NCBI GenBank assembly: GCA_037133755.1
Contig: JBAXNN010000003.1
Coordinates: 185,413 to 249,412 of the forward strand
Length of the DNA stretch: 64,000 bases
From: F1-60-MAGs149 sp037133755
GTDB taxonomy: Bacteria; Actinomycetota; Thermoleophilia; Gaiellales; F1-60-MAGs149
Direction of reading: 5' to 3'
A program made the position numbers and the translations under genes. This document shows, one piece after another, positions 9,104-17,107 of the stretch (position 1 is the stretch's first letter; each line of letters begins with the position of its first letter). Below the pieces are notes generated by a model, which did no database searches, was not told the DNA's origin, and saw nothing but the letters and a program-made list of their open reading frames with translations.

Positions 9104-9147
9104 CGCAGTGCGCTAGCCAATACGCACCGCACCATCCATGTCGGACC
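9069..9147. repeat. 79-bp perfect palindrome over the 3' end of NlpC gene 2
   Basis: The 39 bp at 9069-9107 and the 39 bp at 9109-9147 are exact reverse complements with a single G (9108) between them. The stop codon (9101-9103) lies near the centre, so the last ~11 codons are mirrored immediately after the gene. Pairing continues a few bases further with a one-base bulge (GATC on both sides). In RNA this would be an extreme hairpin closing the message. Confidence 0.95.
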
Positions 9148-9168
9148 AGATCTGTCGCGCTTGATCCC

Positions 9169-9412
9169 CTCAAGGATCCGGGTCCATGTCCGGAGGTATC
9201 CGTGGAGACATCAGGGGCGATCCATCGCACCAGCCACGTAGGGACCCGGATCCATTCCGAAGCTGATCGATTGGTGAACTGATCGTCTCAAGGATCCGGG
9301 TCCATGTCCGGAGATCTCCGAAGAGGCATCAGGGGCGACTCCCCACGTGGTCAGCGAGGAGTCCCGCCTCTGATGTCTCCACGGGCGTCTCCCCACATGG
9401 ACCCGGATCCTT
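9169..9412. repeat. Repeat cluster with GGATCCGGGTCC arms (family 3)
   Basis: Within the gene-free stretch 9104-9491, a 27-bp direct repeat occurs at 9169-9195 and 9287-9313 and extends with mismatches to ~52 bp. Inverted partners lie at 9241-9252 (GGGACCCGGATCC) and 9365-9412. The second pair has 18-bp perfect arms, AAGGATCCGGGTCCATGT at 9289-9306 and its complement at 9395-9412. The stretch has no credible gene. It separates two converging genes. Confidence 0.85.
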
Positions 9413-9423
9413 GGCGTGACACA

Positions 9424-9537
9424 CCGCGGGAAGCACGTGCTGCTCGCAGCCGTTCGCGTCCGGGACGGGCGGTGGCGGTTGGGCGGCTGCGCTATCCCTT
9501 GACGCGAACGGCTGCGAGCAGCACGTTCTTCACGCGG
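9424..9537. repeat. Inverted duplication of the 3' end of the epimerase-like gene
   Basis: Arms at 9424-9460 and 9501-9537 (37 bp, two mismatches; 26 bp perfect at 9435-9460/9501-9526) surround a 40-bp loop. The right arm is coding sequence for the last residues of the reverse-strand gene that stops at 9492; the left arm lies just beyond its stop. The result is a hairpin spanning the end of the message, as at the neighbouring NlpC gene. Confidence 0.92.
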
Positions 9538-10814
9538 TTGCCGGCCCAGTCCTTCGCATCCGCCCGCACGACGTACATGCCCTTCGCGCGGGGCAGCGTC
9601 ACCTTGATCCGCCCGGCACCAGACGCGACGTCCACCGAGAACGGCCCGATGCCGGAGGCGCCGCCGCCCTTTTTCGTGACGCGGATCGTCAGCTTGACGG
9701 GCTTGTCGCGCTTGATCAGCAGCTTCACGAACGGCTTGTCCTTGAACTTCCTCAGCTGCAGCGGCTTGACGGGCTTCGTGGGGCCGGTCAGCACCGGCGG
9801 CGTCTTGAGGTCGGCCGCGAAGGCCTGCCCCATCGTCGTGAACGTCGCATCGCCGGTGATGTTGCCCAGATCGATCAGCTGCGTGGACATCAGCGACATG
9901 TACTTGACCGGGGCGTCCTCGCCGATCGCGTAGCGGCCCCAACCACCCGTGTTGTACTTGGGCAGCACGGCCTTCGTGGCGGCGACGCTGCGATTGAAGG
10001 CGTCGGTGAAGCCGTCGTCGCCGGTGGCGTCGGCCAGATCGCTCATCGCCAGCACGGTCTGCATGTGGCCATTGAGCACGCGGTAGTTCGGCTTCGAGAC
10101 GTACAGCGGGAACCACAGGCCGTTGTTGTCCACCGTGATGCCGTCGGCGAGTGCAGAGTTCCCAAAGCGGATCGCCCAGTCGAGGTACTGGTCGTCGCCA
10201 TTGCGATTCCAGACGCTGATGCCCGCAGATGCGGCGACGCCCTCCGCCATCGCGCTGTACCACGGCGGCTGTGTGCCGCTGTAGGGGAAGAGATAGGGGA
10301 GATCGTTGTTGTCGCCGACCGCGAGCACGATCTTCTGGGCGCTGGTCATGGCCGCGCCGACACCACCCTCGGAGACGATGCCCTGGCCGGGCTCGAGGAT
10401 CGCGAAGTACGTGCCGAGCGGCTGGATGCGCAGACCCTGGCCGGTGTAGCTCTCGTAGACGACCCCGTCGATGCGGATGCGCGTGCCAGACGCGGGCAGG
10501 GCGTGCGACGACAGGTAGGTCGTGTTGCTGTCGAGCTCGAGGAAGGCGATGCGGGCCAGATCGGGGGTGAAGGCCGCGCGTCCGGCCATCTTGGTGAGGC
10601 TCGCGATGACCGCGTTGATCGCCTGCGCACGGGTTCCGCCGAGCTTCTTCGCAGCGGCCTTGGCACGGCTGACGGTGTCGAGGTCGGCCTGTTTGGTGGC
10701 TGCGGGCACGCCAACGCGGGTCAGGTTCTGGGCCAGCGTCGCCGCCGAGGCGGCAGAGGCGAGGGCGAGCGCGCCGACGAGGGCGCAGAGGAGGACGGGC
10801 AAGCGAAACCGCAC
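9492..10814 (-). CDS. Secreted protein with D-glucuronyl C5-epimerase-like domain
   Basis: A 440-aa exported protein with a signal peptide (MRFRLPVLLCALVGALALA, cleavage near ASAASA). The central region (~180-310) contains YSAMAEGVAASAG, LNGHMQTVLAMSDLADATGD and YNTGGWGRYA, which resemble the C-terminal alpha-helical domain of D-glucuronyl C5-epimerases. The C-terminal ~100 residues look like a beta-rich extracellular domain (KPVKLTIRVTKKG; YVVRADAKDWAGN). Family members act on uronic-acid polysaccharides or related chains. Substrate unknown; the domain call rests on motif recall. It sits downstream of the pst cluster but is separated by 47 bp and need not be part of it. Confidence 0.6.
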   Translation of the reverse strand: MRFRLPVLLCALVGALALASAASAATLAQNLTRVGVPAATKQADLDTVSRAKAAAKKLGGTRAQAINAVIASLTKMAGRAAFTPDLARIAFLELDSNTTYLSSHALPASGTRIRIDGVVYESYTGQGLRIQPLGTYFAILEPGQGIVSEGGVGAAMTSAQKIVLAVGDNNDLPYLFPYSGTQPPWYSAMAEGVAASAGISVWNRNGDDQYLDWAIRFGNSALADGITVDNNGLWFPLYVSKPNYRVLNGHMQTVLAMSDLADATGDDGFTDAFNRSVAATKAVLPKYNTGGWGRYAIGEDAPVKYMSLMSTQLIDLGNITGDATFTTMGQAFAADLKTPPVLTGPTKPVKPLQLRKFKDKPFVKLLIKRDKPVKLTIRVTKKGGGASGIGPFSVDVASGAGRIKVTLPRAKGMYVVRADAKDWAGNRVKNVLLAAVRVKG

Positions 10815-10861
10815 GTACCTCAGGCTACCAGCCGTTCTCCGACCGCCCGGGGTGGGGGCTC

Positions 10862-11707
10862 TCAGCCGACCTGCAGCGTCATCGTCGGCACCTCGGACGA
10901 GGACGTGTCCGTGGCGGGCACGCTGCTCGACCCACCGTCGGTGGTTGCGCCTCCAGCGGCAGCAACGCTGGGCGCACCTGCGCCGCCAGCGGCATTCGAC
11001 GAGGGCGCGAACAGCTCGATCTTGCCCTTGCTGGACCCGATGAAGTAGCCAGTCACATCGGCGCTGGCACCGGGGTCGAGGCCGTCAATGTTGGCGGTGC
11101 CGGCGCCGACGATCTTGTCGCCGTCGCGCACGATCACCTGCACGATGATCTGCTCCTGCCGCACGTTCGTGGAGTTGGTGACGGTCGTTGTCCACGAGTC
11201 GCCGAACTCGGGGTCGGCGACGACCTGCACCGGCGTCGTCTCGAGGTCGCCGAGCAACTTCCCAGCGAATGGCTCGCCTGCCACGATCACGGTGGCGCTG
11301 GCGGGCTTGCCGCTGACCAGGATCTGGTCGTTCACGTAGTACGCCGATGCGCCACCGGCAGCAGACGGCAGGTGAATCAGAATCGGCAGTGCGCCAGCGA
11401 TGTTATTCGTGCCGATTTCCTTACCAGCCGCGTCGAGGACTTTCACCTCGATCGGCGCCCACAGGACCGACGTGTCCGCAGCGGCGGTGACCTTCACGAC
11501 GACAGCTGCTGTCAAACCGTCGGCCGAGGGGATCACGGCCAGTGGCTCGGCCGTGACGCCATTCATCTGCTGCATGTCGACCGCAGTCACCTGCGCAATG
11601 TCGCCAGCCTCGGCTCGCGCACGGGCGGCCTTGTCGAACGTGCTCTCGCAGCCGGTCAGCACGGCGGCGCCGAGCGCGAGAGTGAGGAGGAGGGCGAGGG
11701 CGCGCAT
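10862..11707 (-). CDS. Putative lipoprotein downstream of pstB
   Basis: A 281-aa protein of unknown function. The start at 11707 gives a lipoprotein signal peptide MRALALLLTLALGAAVLTGC, with lipobox LTGC and Cys20 as the lipid site. The body has a FxxK-like interdomain pattern resembling the FxLyD/immunoglobulin-like folds of exported proteins (DSWTTTVTNSTN, QIIVQVIVRDGDKIVGAG). The C-terminus is a low-complexity Ala/Gly/Ser tail. It starts 10 bp after pstB on the same strand, so it is probably transcribed with the phosphate transporter and anchored outside the membrane. Confidence 0.6.
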   Translation of the reverse strand: MRALALLLTLALGAAVLTGCESTFDKAARARAEAGDIAQVTAVDMQQMNGVTAEPLAVIPSADGLTAAVVVKVTAAADTSVLWAPIEVKVLDAAGKEIGTNNIAGALPILIHLPSAAGGASAYYVNDQILVSGKPASATVIVAGEPFAGKLLGDLETTPVQVVADPEFGDSWTTTVTNSTNVRQEQIIVQVIVRDGDKIVGAGTANIDGLDPGASADVTGYFIGSSKGKIELFAPSSNAAGGAGAPSVAAAGGATTDGGSSSVPATDTSSSEVPTMTLQVG

Positions 11708-11717
11708 GGTGCTGGTC

Positions 11718-12764
11718 CTAGCCGAAGATGCCGGCGACGAAGTCGGCCGTCTGCTGCTGGGTCGGGGCCTCGAAGACCTGCTCGGCGAAACCCTCTTCGA
11801 TGACATCACCGTTGAGCAGGAAGGCGGCGTAGTCGGCGATGCGGCGAGCCTGAGCGAGGTTGTGCGTGACGATGATCACCGTCAGCGACCCGGCGAGCTG
11901 CACGATCAGCTCCTCGATACGGGCCGTCGAGCGCGGGTCGAGCGCCGAGCACGGCTCGTCCATCAGCAAGATCTCGGGATCTGCCGCGAGCGTGCGCGCG
12001 ATGCAGAGGCGCTGCTGCTGGCCGCCCGACAAGGACAGCGCACTGCGGTCGAGGTTGTCCTTGACCTCGTGCCAGAGGCCAGCGCGCTCGAGTGCGTGCT
12101 CGACCTGCGGCATCAGTGAGCCGCGCGTGGGACGCTTGCGCGCCTGCTCGCGGATCGCGAAGGCGACGTTGTCGAAGATCGACATCGGGAACGGGTTGGG
12201 CTGCTGGAAGACCATGCCGACGCGGCGGCGCAGCAGGTTGAGATCGACCTTCGGGGCATAGATGTCGGCTCCGTCGACGAGCACCTGGCCCGAGATCTCG
12301 GCGGTGGTGGCCAACTCGGTCAGGCGGTTGAGGCTGCGGAGCAGCGTCGTCTTGCCACAACCCGACGGGCCGACGAGCGCCACGACGCCGCCGCGGGGCG
12401 CGTGGATGTCAACGCCGTGCAGGATCTCCTTGCCGGAGAAACCCACGCGAAGCCCGACCGTGGCCAGGGCGAGGTCGTTGGGGTCGGCGATGTGCGAACG
12501 GCGAACGGTGGGGGCGCTGGCAGCGGGCGTGGTCGCGGAGACCGTGATTGCCGCGGCTGGTGCGTCACCTACGGCAGGTGTTGCGGCGAGCTCCGTCGGA
12601 TCCGTGGGATTACCGGCGGCCTTGTGGTCGCTCGTCGTGTCGAGCACATGGCGCCATTCCTCGCGGCGCGCCTTGTCCAATGCGGCGTCTCCCGCCGGAG
12701 CGGCGGATGTCGGATTGTCGACGGAGGAGCCGTCGACGGGCGGGGTGTCGTCTGTGGGTTCCAT
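11718..12764 (-). CDS. pstB: Phosphate ABC transporter ATPase with long N-terminal extension
   Basis: ATP-hydrolysing subunit of the high-affinity phosphate importer. The ABC core starts near residue 100: Walker A GPSGCGKTT, Q-loop FQQPNPFPMS, signature LSGGQQQRLCIAR and Walker B ILLMDEPCSALD. PstB is normally ~255 aa; this one is 348 aa because of a ~95-residue Pro/Ala/Thr-rich low-complexity N-terminus. The start codon overlaps the pstA stop by one base, which supports the long form, though an internal start cannot be excluded. Confidence 0.93.
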   Translation of the reverse strand: MEPTDDTPPVDGSSVDNPTSAAPAGDAALDKARREEWRHVLDTTSDHKAAGNPTDPTELAATPAVGDAPAAAITVSATTPAASAPTVRRSHIADPNDLALATVGLRVGFSGKEILHGVDIHAPRGGVVALVGPSGCGKTTLLRSLNRLTELATTAEISGQVLVDGADIYAPKVDLNLLRRRVGMVFQQPNPFPMSIFDNVAFAIREQARKRPTRGSLMPQVEHALERAGLWHEVKDNLDRSALSLSGGQQQRLCIARTLAADPEILLMDEPCSALDPRSTARIEELIVQLAGSLTVIIVTHNLAQARRIADYAAFLLNGDVIEEGFAEQVFEAPTQQQTADFVAGIFG

Positions 12765-13684
12765 TAGAGCTTTCCGATCCGGCGCTGGCCGGCGCGGCCG
12801 AGCACGATGTTGACGATGAACACGATCGCGAAGAGCACGAGCGCGGCGCCGTAGGCCTTGCCCTCCGCGTTGCCCTCACCGGCCGGCGAGGCGAAGTAGA
12901 CGTACGTGGTGAGCGTGGCGCCCGTGCCGTGCAGGAAGCCGAGGATGTTCTGCGGCTCCCACCAGCCGGGGATCGGCGGCTCCAGCACGGCACCACCGAG
13001 CAGGATCCAGACGATTGCGGTATCGCCCGCGATGCGGCCCATGCCGAGGATGGTACCGGTGGCAATGCCCGGGCGGATTGAGGGCAGGACGACCATGCGG
13101 ATCATCGAGAAGCGCGTCTTGCCGAGCGCGTACGCGGCCTCGCGCTGTACGTTGGGCACGCTGGTGATCGCGGCCTGCGTCGAGCGCACGATCGGCGGCA
13201 GTGCGATCAGCGCCATCATGATCGACGCGCAGAAGAACGACTTGGCGGTGGCCTTGCCCGACGTCTGAACCTCGCTCGAGAGGAAGATGAACGCGGGGTT
13301 CGAGAAGATCGCCAGACCGAACAGCGCGAAGACGATGCTCGGCACGCCGAAGATCAGGTCGATCGACGTGTCGGTCAGCTGCTTGAGCAGACGCGGCTTG
13401 CCGTACTCGCCGAGGAATACCGCGGTGGCGAGGCCGAGCGGCAGCGCAATCAGCGTACCCATGGCGGTGATGATCAGCGTGCCGATGAGCGGGGCGAGGA
13501 TGCCTCCCGCTACGCCGATCTCGACGGAGCCTGGGGCGGGGTTGCTGGTCAGGAACGTCCAGTCGATGTTCTTGAGGCCGTTGACGAGCAGCCAGGCGAC
13601 GATGCCGAAGACGACGGCGGTCAGGAACAGACCCGACGCCCAGGCGCCGTAGTAGCCGATGCGGTCGCTGATGCGGACGGGCAT
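12764..13684 (-). CDS. pstA: Phosphate ABC transporter permease PstA
   Basis: Second membrane subunit of the phosphate importer, 306 aa with about six transmembrane helices. The permease EAA loop is visible as REAAYALGKTRFSMIRMVVLP, followed by a conserved glycine-rich helix (TGTILGMGRIAGDTA). It begins one base after the pstC stop and ends overlapping the pstB start, typical of a tightly coupled pst operon. Confidence 0.93.
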   Translation of the reverse strand: MPVRISDRIGYYGAWASGLFLTAVVFGIVAWLLVNGLKNIDWTFLTSNPAPGSVEIGVAGGILAPLIGTLIITAMGTLIALPLGLATAVFLGEYGKPRLLKQLTDTSIDLIFGVPSIVFALFGLAIFSNPAFIFLSSEVQTSGKATAKSFFCASIMMALIALPPIVRSTQAAITSVPNVQREAAYALGKTRFSMIRMVVLPSIRPGIATGTILGMGRIAGDTAIVWILLGGAVLEPPIPGWWEPQNILGFLHGTGATLTTYVYFASPAGEGNAEGKAYGAALVLFAIVFIVNIVLGRAGQRRIGKL

Positions 13685-13685
13685 G

Positions 13686-14720
13686 TCAGCTGCCTCCGAG
13701 GCGCTTGGCGGCGCTGGCCGAGGCGATCTTGGCCCCGATCGTCAGCGTGGCGGTGGTGATGAACAGCACGACGCCGATCGCGAACAGGTTCGCTCGCAGC
13801 ACATCGCCGTCGAAGCCCTCCGAGTAGTCGACGACGGTCGCGGCGAGCGGGCGGACGGGCTGGAAGAAGAACCAGACGCCGTCCAGCGGGTTGGGAACGA
13901 AGGCGATGCCGCCACCGGCCATCGAGACCGCGATCGCCTCACCGACGGCACGCCCGATCGCCAGCGACGAGCCGGCCACGAGGGCAGGACGAATGGCAGC
14001 GACCGATACGCGGCGGCTCATGCGCCACGGGTCGCACCCGAGGGCGATGGCGCCCTCCTTCCACTTGGTCGGAACGGAGCGCAGGGCGTCGGTGAAGATT
14101 GCCGTCATCAGCGGGGCGATCATTACCGCCAGCACAATGGTGGCGAGCAGCACGCTGGTGCCGCCGATCGGCACGATGATTGCGAGGTCGTTCGCGACCG
14201 ACTGCGACACCAGATGCTCGGTCATCCAGGGGCCGAGCACGAGGATTGCGAACAGGCCGAACACGACGGACGGCGTGGCGGCCAGCATGGTCACGATCGG
14301 GGCCAGAATGTCGGCGACGCGCTTCGGCGCGAGTTCCGCCATGAAGATCGCCGTCAGCAGCGAGATGGGGAAGGCGATCAGCAGCGCAAAGCCGGTGGTG
14401 AGGATCGTGCCGGCGATCGCGGGCCAGGCGTTCAGCTTCGTGTACGGCGAGCCGTCGGGATTGCCGGTGAAGGACAGGCCGAGCTGCTCGTCGAGTGGGA
14501 CTGACCCGGAGGTGAACCAGCCGAAGCCGTTCTCCTGGAACGACGGCCAGCCGGCGATGAAGACGAAGATTGCGACAGCGGCGATCACGATCAGCGTGAA
14601 CAGCGCGACGAGCTGGATGACGAGGATGAAGACCTTGTCTTGCCGGTTGGCCGACTTCGCGGCCGAAGCGCGATTCGGGTTTACGCCGAGCGGCGGGGGA
14701 ATGTTGGAGATCGAGGACAC
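13686..14720 (-). CDS. pstC: Phosphate ABC transporter permease PstC
   Basis: First membrane subunit of the phosphate importer, 344 aa. A polar N-terminus of ~25 residues is followed by TM1 (VFILVIQLVALFTLIVIAAV), a periplasmic loop containing WFTSGSVP, and five further helices. The EAA-type coupling loop reads KEGAIALGCDPWRMSRRV. It lies 159 bp downstream of pstS with a hairpin in between. Confidence 0.92.
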   Translation of the reverse strand: MSSISNIPPPLGVNPNRASAAKSANRQDKVFILVIQLVALFTLIVIAAVAIFVFIAGWPSFQENGFGWFTSGSVPLDEQLGLSFTGNPDGSPYTKLNAWPAIAGTILTTGFALLIAFPISLLTAIFMAELAPKRVADILAPIVTMLAATPSVVFGLFAILVLGPWMTEHLVSQSVANDLAIIVPIGGTSVLLATIVLAVMIAPLMTAIFTDALRSVPTKWKEGAIALGCDPWRMSRRVSVAAIRPALVAGSSLAIGRAVGEAIAVSMAGGGIAFVPNPLDGVWFFFQPVRPLAATVVDYSEGFDGDVLRANLFAIGVVLFITTATLTIGAKIASASAAKRLGGS

Positions 14721-14798
14721 GGGAGGGAGGCTAGGAAGGTAGAGGGCACCCGTGGGAGCCGAATCGGAGCCGATCTGGCTACGGGCTGGTGAACAACG

Positions 14799-14838
14799 CC
14801 GAAGGGCCCCCTCGGCGGCTGCCGAGAGGACCCTTCGG
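14799..14838 (-). terminator. Hairpin between pstS and pstC
   Basis: An 18-bp imperfect stem (CCGAAGGGCC...GGACCCTTCGG) sits in the 159-bp gap between pstS and pstC. Such partial terminators usually leave the binding-protein transcript in excess over the permease genes, which fits its place here. Confidence 0.6.
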
Positions 14839-14879
14839 TCGAGCTTCAGCGGCGCCGAGGCGCCCCTGCCTGGTGGTGC

Positions 14880-15713
14880 TTAGTTGTTGTAGATCGCCTC
14901 CGCCGTGGTGGGCAGCGCGTACTTCGAGATGATCTTGGCGCCCTCGGGACCGCGGCACCAATCGACGTACGTGGCGATGTCGCCCGCCGGCGGCGAGCCC
15001 TTCGTCACGAAGTACTGGTAGCCCGCGTACGGGAACTTGCCAGCCTTGACGTTGGCCAGCGAGCCGGCGACACCGCCGACGGCGACGGCCTTGATCGGCA
15101 GCGTCGTGCCGACCGTGTAGGCGTACGTCACGAAACCGACGCCGCACTTGTTGCCAGCGACGCCCGAGCGGACGAGGCCGTTGGAGCCCTGCGCGGCGAA
15201 CGAGCCGGAGATGCCCGCGCCACCGAGGTACAGATTCCTGAAGGTGTCAAGGGTGCCCGAGCCCGTGATGCGGGTGTAGCCCTTGATGGCGCAGTTCTCG
15301 CCGCCAACCTGGCTCCAGTTCGAGATCGAGCCCGTGAAGATGCCCTTGATCTGATCTGCCGTGAGGCTCGAGACCTTGTTGGCCTTGTTCACGATCACGA
15401 GGAACGGCTCGACGGTGATGGGCGTGAAGACCAGGCCCTTGGCGTCGGTCGAGGCCGGCGCGCGGGACGAGTCGCCGATCACGAACGTGCCAGCGGCAGC
15501 GCCCTTGATGCCGGCGCCCGAGCCGCCGCCCGCGACGGTGAAGCGGACCTTGCCGCTTGTCTTCTGGGAGTAGGCCTGGGCGAGTGCCGAGGCGACAACC
15601 TGCATGCCGGTGGAGCCACCGGTCGAGTACGTGGTCGCGCCGGCAGCCGGCACGACCGCGATGACTGCAGCGGCAACCGTGCCGGCAATCAGGGTCTTGG
15701 GAGAGAGTCGCAT
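14880..15713 (-). CDS. pstS: Phosphate-binding protein PstS
   Basis: Extracytoplasmic phosphate receptor, 277 aa. It has a signal peptide (MRLSPKTLIAGTVAAAVIAV, cleavage near AAGA) but no lipobox cysteine, so it is probably secreted or anchored otherwise. Binding-site motifs STGMQVVASALA near the N-terminus, GDSSRAPASTDAKG, and RITGSGTLDTFRNLYLG match the PBP type II phosphate family. It is shorter than most PstS (~320-370). It is the first transporter gene of the cluster and is preceded by a secreted protein gene 35 bp upstream. Confidence 0.88.
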   Translation of the reverse strand: MRLSPKTLIAGTVAAAVIAVVPAAGATTYSTGGSTGMQVVASALAQAYSQKTSGKVRFTVAGGGSGAGIKGAAAGTFVIGDSSRAPASTDAKGLVFTPITVEPFLVIVNKANKVSSLTADQIKGIFTGSISNWSQVGGENCAIKGYTRITGSGTLDTFRNLYLGGAGISGSFAAQGSNGLVRSGVAGNKCGVGFVTYAYTVGTTLPIKAVAVGGVAGSLANVKAGKFPYAGYQYFVTKGSPPAGDIATYVDWCRGPEGAKIISKYALPTTAEAIYNN

Positions 15714-15748
15714 TATGTGTTTGGTTCCTTTAGTGGTAGAGGGAGGGG

Positions 15749-16501
15749 TTAGGACGTGGCGTCGGTCGAGGCCGTGTCCAGGACGGTGACCGGAGCCGTG
15801 TAGGCCCAGGAGGCGAAGAACTTGGCGGGACCCGCCGTGTTGGCCTTGGCCTCGATGCGGAAGCCGTAGCGTCCGGCGGTGCCGCTGGCGACGTAGGCCA
15901 TCACGTCCCAGTTGCCCTCGCCGTTCTTGGCGATGTTCTGGATCTCAGCCTCTTCCTCGGAGTAGAACCCCTTGGCGTTGCCGGGATAGATGCAGAGGTG
16001 GCCAGGAGGCGCGGTCGGCGTCCCGAACGAGCCGGTGCACTCCGGGTCCTCAACGCCGCCACCAACGATGCCGAAGTTGGTCAGGCTGAGGCGCTTGGGC
16101 AGCGGCAGCGGGAACGATGCCGACGCGCCGGAGCACGGCTGGGCGGCCATCTGGACGCCGCTCTTCAGACCCGGGTTGGCCGGGCAGGTGTCCTTGAAGC
16201 CCGTCGCGGCGCTGGTCTTGCCGTTCGCGGCGACCCACTGGGTGCCGATGATGCCGTAGATCGACTTGCCCGGCTGGACGTCGGAGATGTCGACGACGCG
16301 GTCGGGAAGCTTGCCGTTGGCCTTGGTGGGCACGATCGAGCTGGGCTGCTTGCCCGTCGGCGAGACCTTGTAGCCGCTGACGGCGTACGAGTTGCGTGCG
16401 AGCGGAACGGGCGCGTCAGCGCCGCCGATCGACGGGATGGCAAGTGCTGCGCCGATTGCCGCGCAGGTGCCGAGTGCGATGAGACGACTCTTGGTGTTCA
16501 A
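15749..16501 (-). CDS. Secreted protein upstream of pstS, function unknown
   Basis: A 250-aa exported protein that I do not recognise. The start is a TTG at 16499-16501 with a CCAGGAGGAAAG ribosome site; the signal peptide is IALGTCAAIGAALAIPSIGG. Four cysteines follow in two blocks (TCPANPG/QPCSG and DPECTGSFG/HLCIYPG), suggesting disulfides. Motifs NWDVMAYVASGTAGRYGFRI and FFASWAYTAPV suggest a beta-sandwich. Being first in the pst cluster, it may be phosphate-regulated and extracellular. Confidence 0.6.
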   Translation of the reverse strand: MNTKSRLIALGTCAAIGAALAIPSIGGADAPVPLARNSYAVSGYKVSPTGKQPSSIVPTKANGKLPDRVVDISDVQPGKSIYGIIGTQWVAANGKTSAATGFKDTCPANPGLKSGVQMAAQPCSGASASFPLPLPKRLSLTNFGIVGGGVEDPECTGSFGTPTAPPGHLCIYPGNAKGFYSEEEAEIQNIAKNGEGNWDVMAYVASGTAGRYGFRIEAKANTAGPAKFFASWAYTAPVTVLDTASTDATS

Positions 16502-16570
16502 CTTTCCTCCTGGGAAACCCCGCGCGGTTCGCGGACGCAGACCAAGGTAGCCATCGAACGCAGGCTGATG

Positions 16571-16609
16571 GGTGAAGTGATTGGGGTCGATCCGTTCCAG
16601 ATTGGTGAA
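16571..16609. promoter_or_regulatory. Possible Pho-box direct repeats
   Basis: Two GGTGAA hexamers at 16571 and 16604 (TTCACC on the pst strand) are exactly 33 bp apart, three units of the 11-bp spacing used by actinobacterial PhoP boxes. The two middle units are degenerate. They lie 70-108 bp upstream of the TTG start of the first gene of the pst cluster. Confidence 0.35.
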
Positions 16610-16768
16610 GTTCGCCGTATCGCTTCACATTTGCCCCCCCGCGACGACGAGATTCGCGCATCAGGCGGGCGGTTAGGTGGTGAACACGGATGTTGGGATT
16701 GTGTTGGGAATCCGGCAGGAATCGTGAACCCGATCACATGGCGCGGCAGGCGGGGGTAGGTTGAGGCC

Positions 16769-17044
16769 ATGAGCGCAGCACAAGCAGCCTGCTATCTGAT
16801 GGACCAAGGTGCCTATCGGCGCGATGTTGCGGTCGAGCTCGCGCGTGGCATCGTCGAAGACGACTGCTCGCCCGCCGATGAGGTGGCGCTCGCCAGCACG
16901 ATCCTGCGTCGCGCGGGATTTATCGAAGAGGCTGTCGTCGCCGCCGGCATCGCCGCGGCACGGGGCGCAGACGTCCCCGCACCGGTCGTGACTGCCCGTC
17001 GTCGCTGGGTTCGTCGTCGCGGCCCATTCAGCCGCGCGGCCTGA
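16769..17044 (+). CDS. Small hypothetical protein
   Basis: A 91-aa protein with no recognised domain. The first ~65 residues are predicted helical (MSAAQAACYLMDQGAYRRDV) and the tail is basic (RRRWVRRRGPF). It lies alone between the divergent pst cluster and etfB, 63 bp upstream of etfB on the same strand. Codon usage looks like that of its neighbours, which supports a real gene. Confidence 0.5.
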   Translation: MSAAQAACYLMDQGAYRRDVAVELARGIVEDDCSPADEVALASTILRRAGFIEEAVVAAGIAAARGADVPAPVVTARRRWVRRRGPFSRAA

Positions 17045-17107
17045 TCCCGGCGAATCATCTGACGACGTTGGGTATCGTTGCCAACGGCATCTTCAGGAGG
17101 CGAACAC

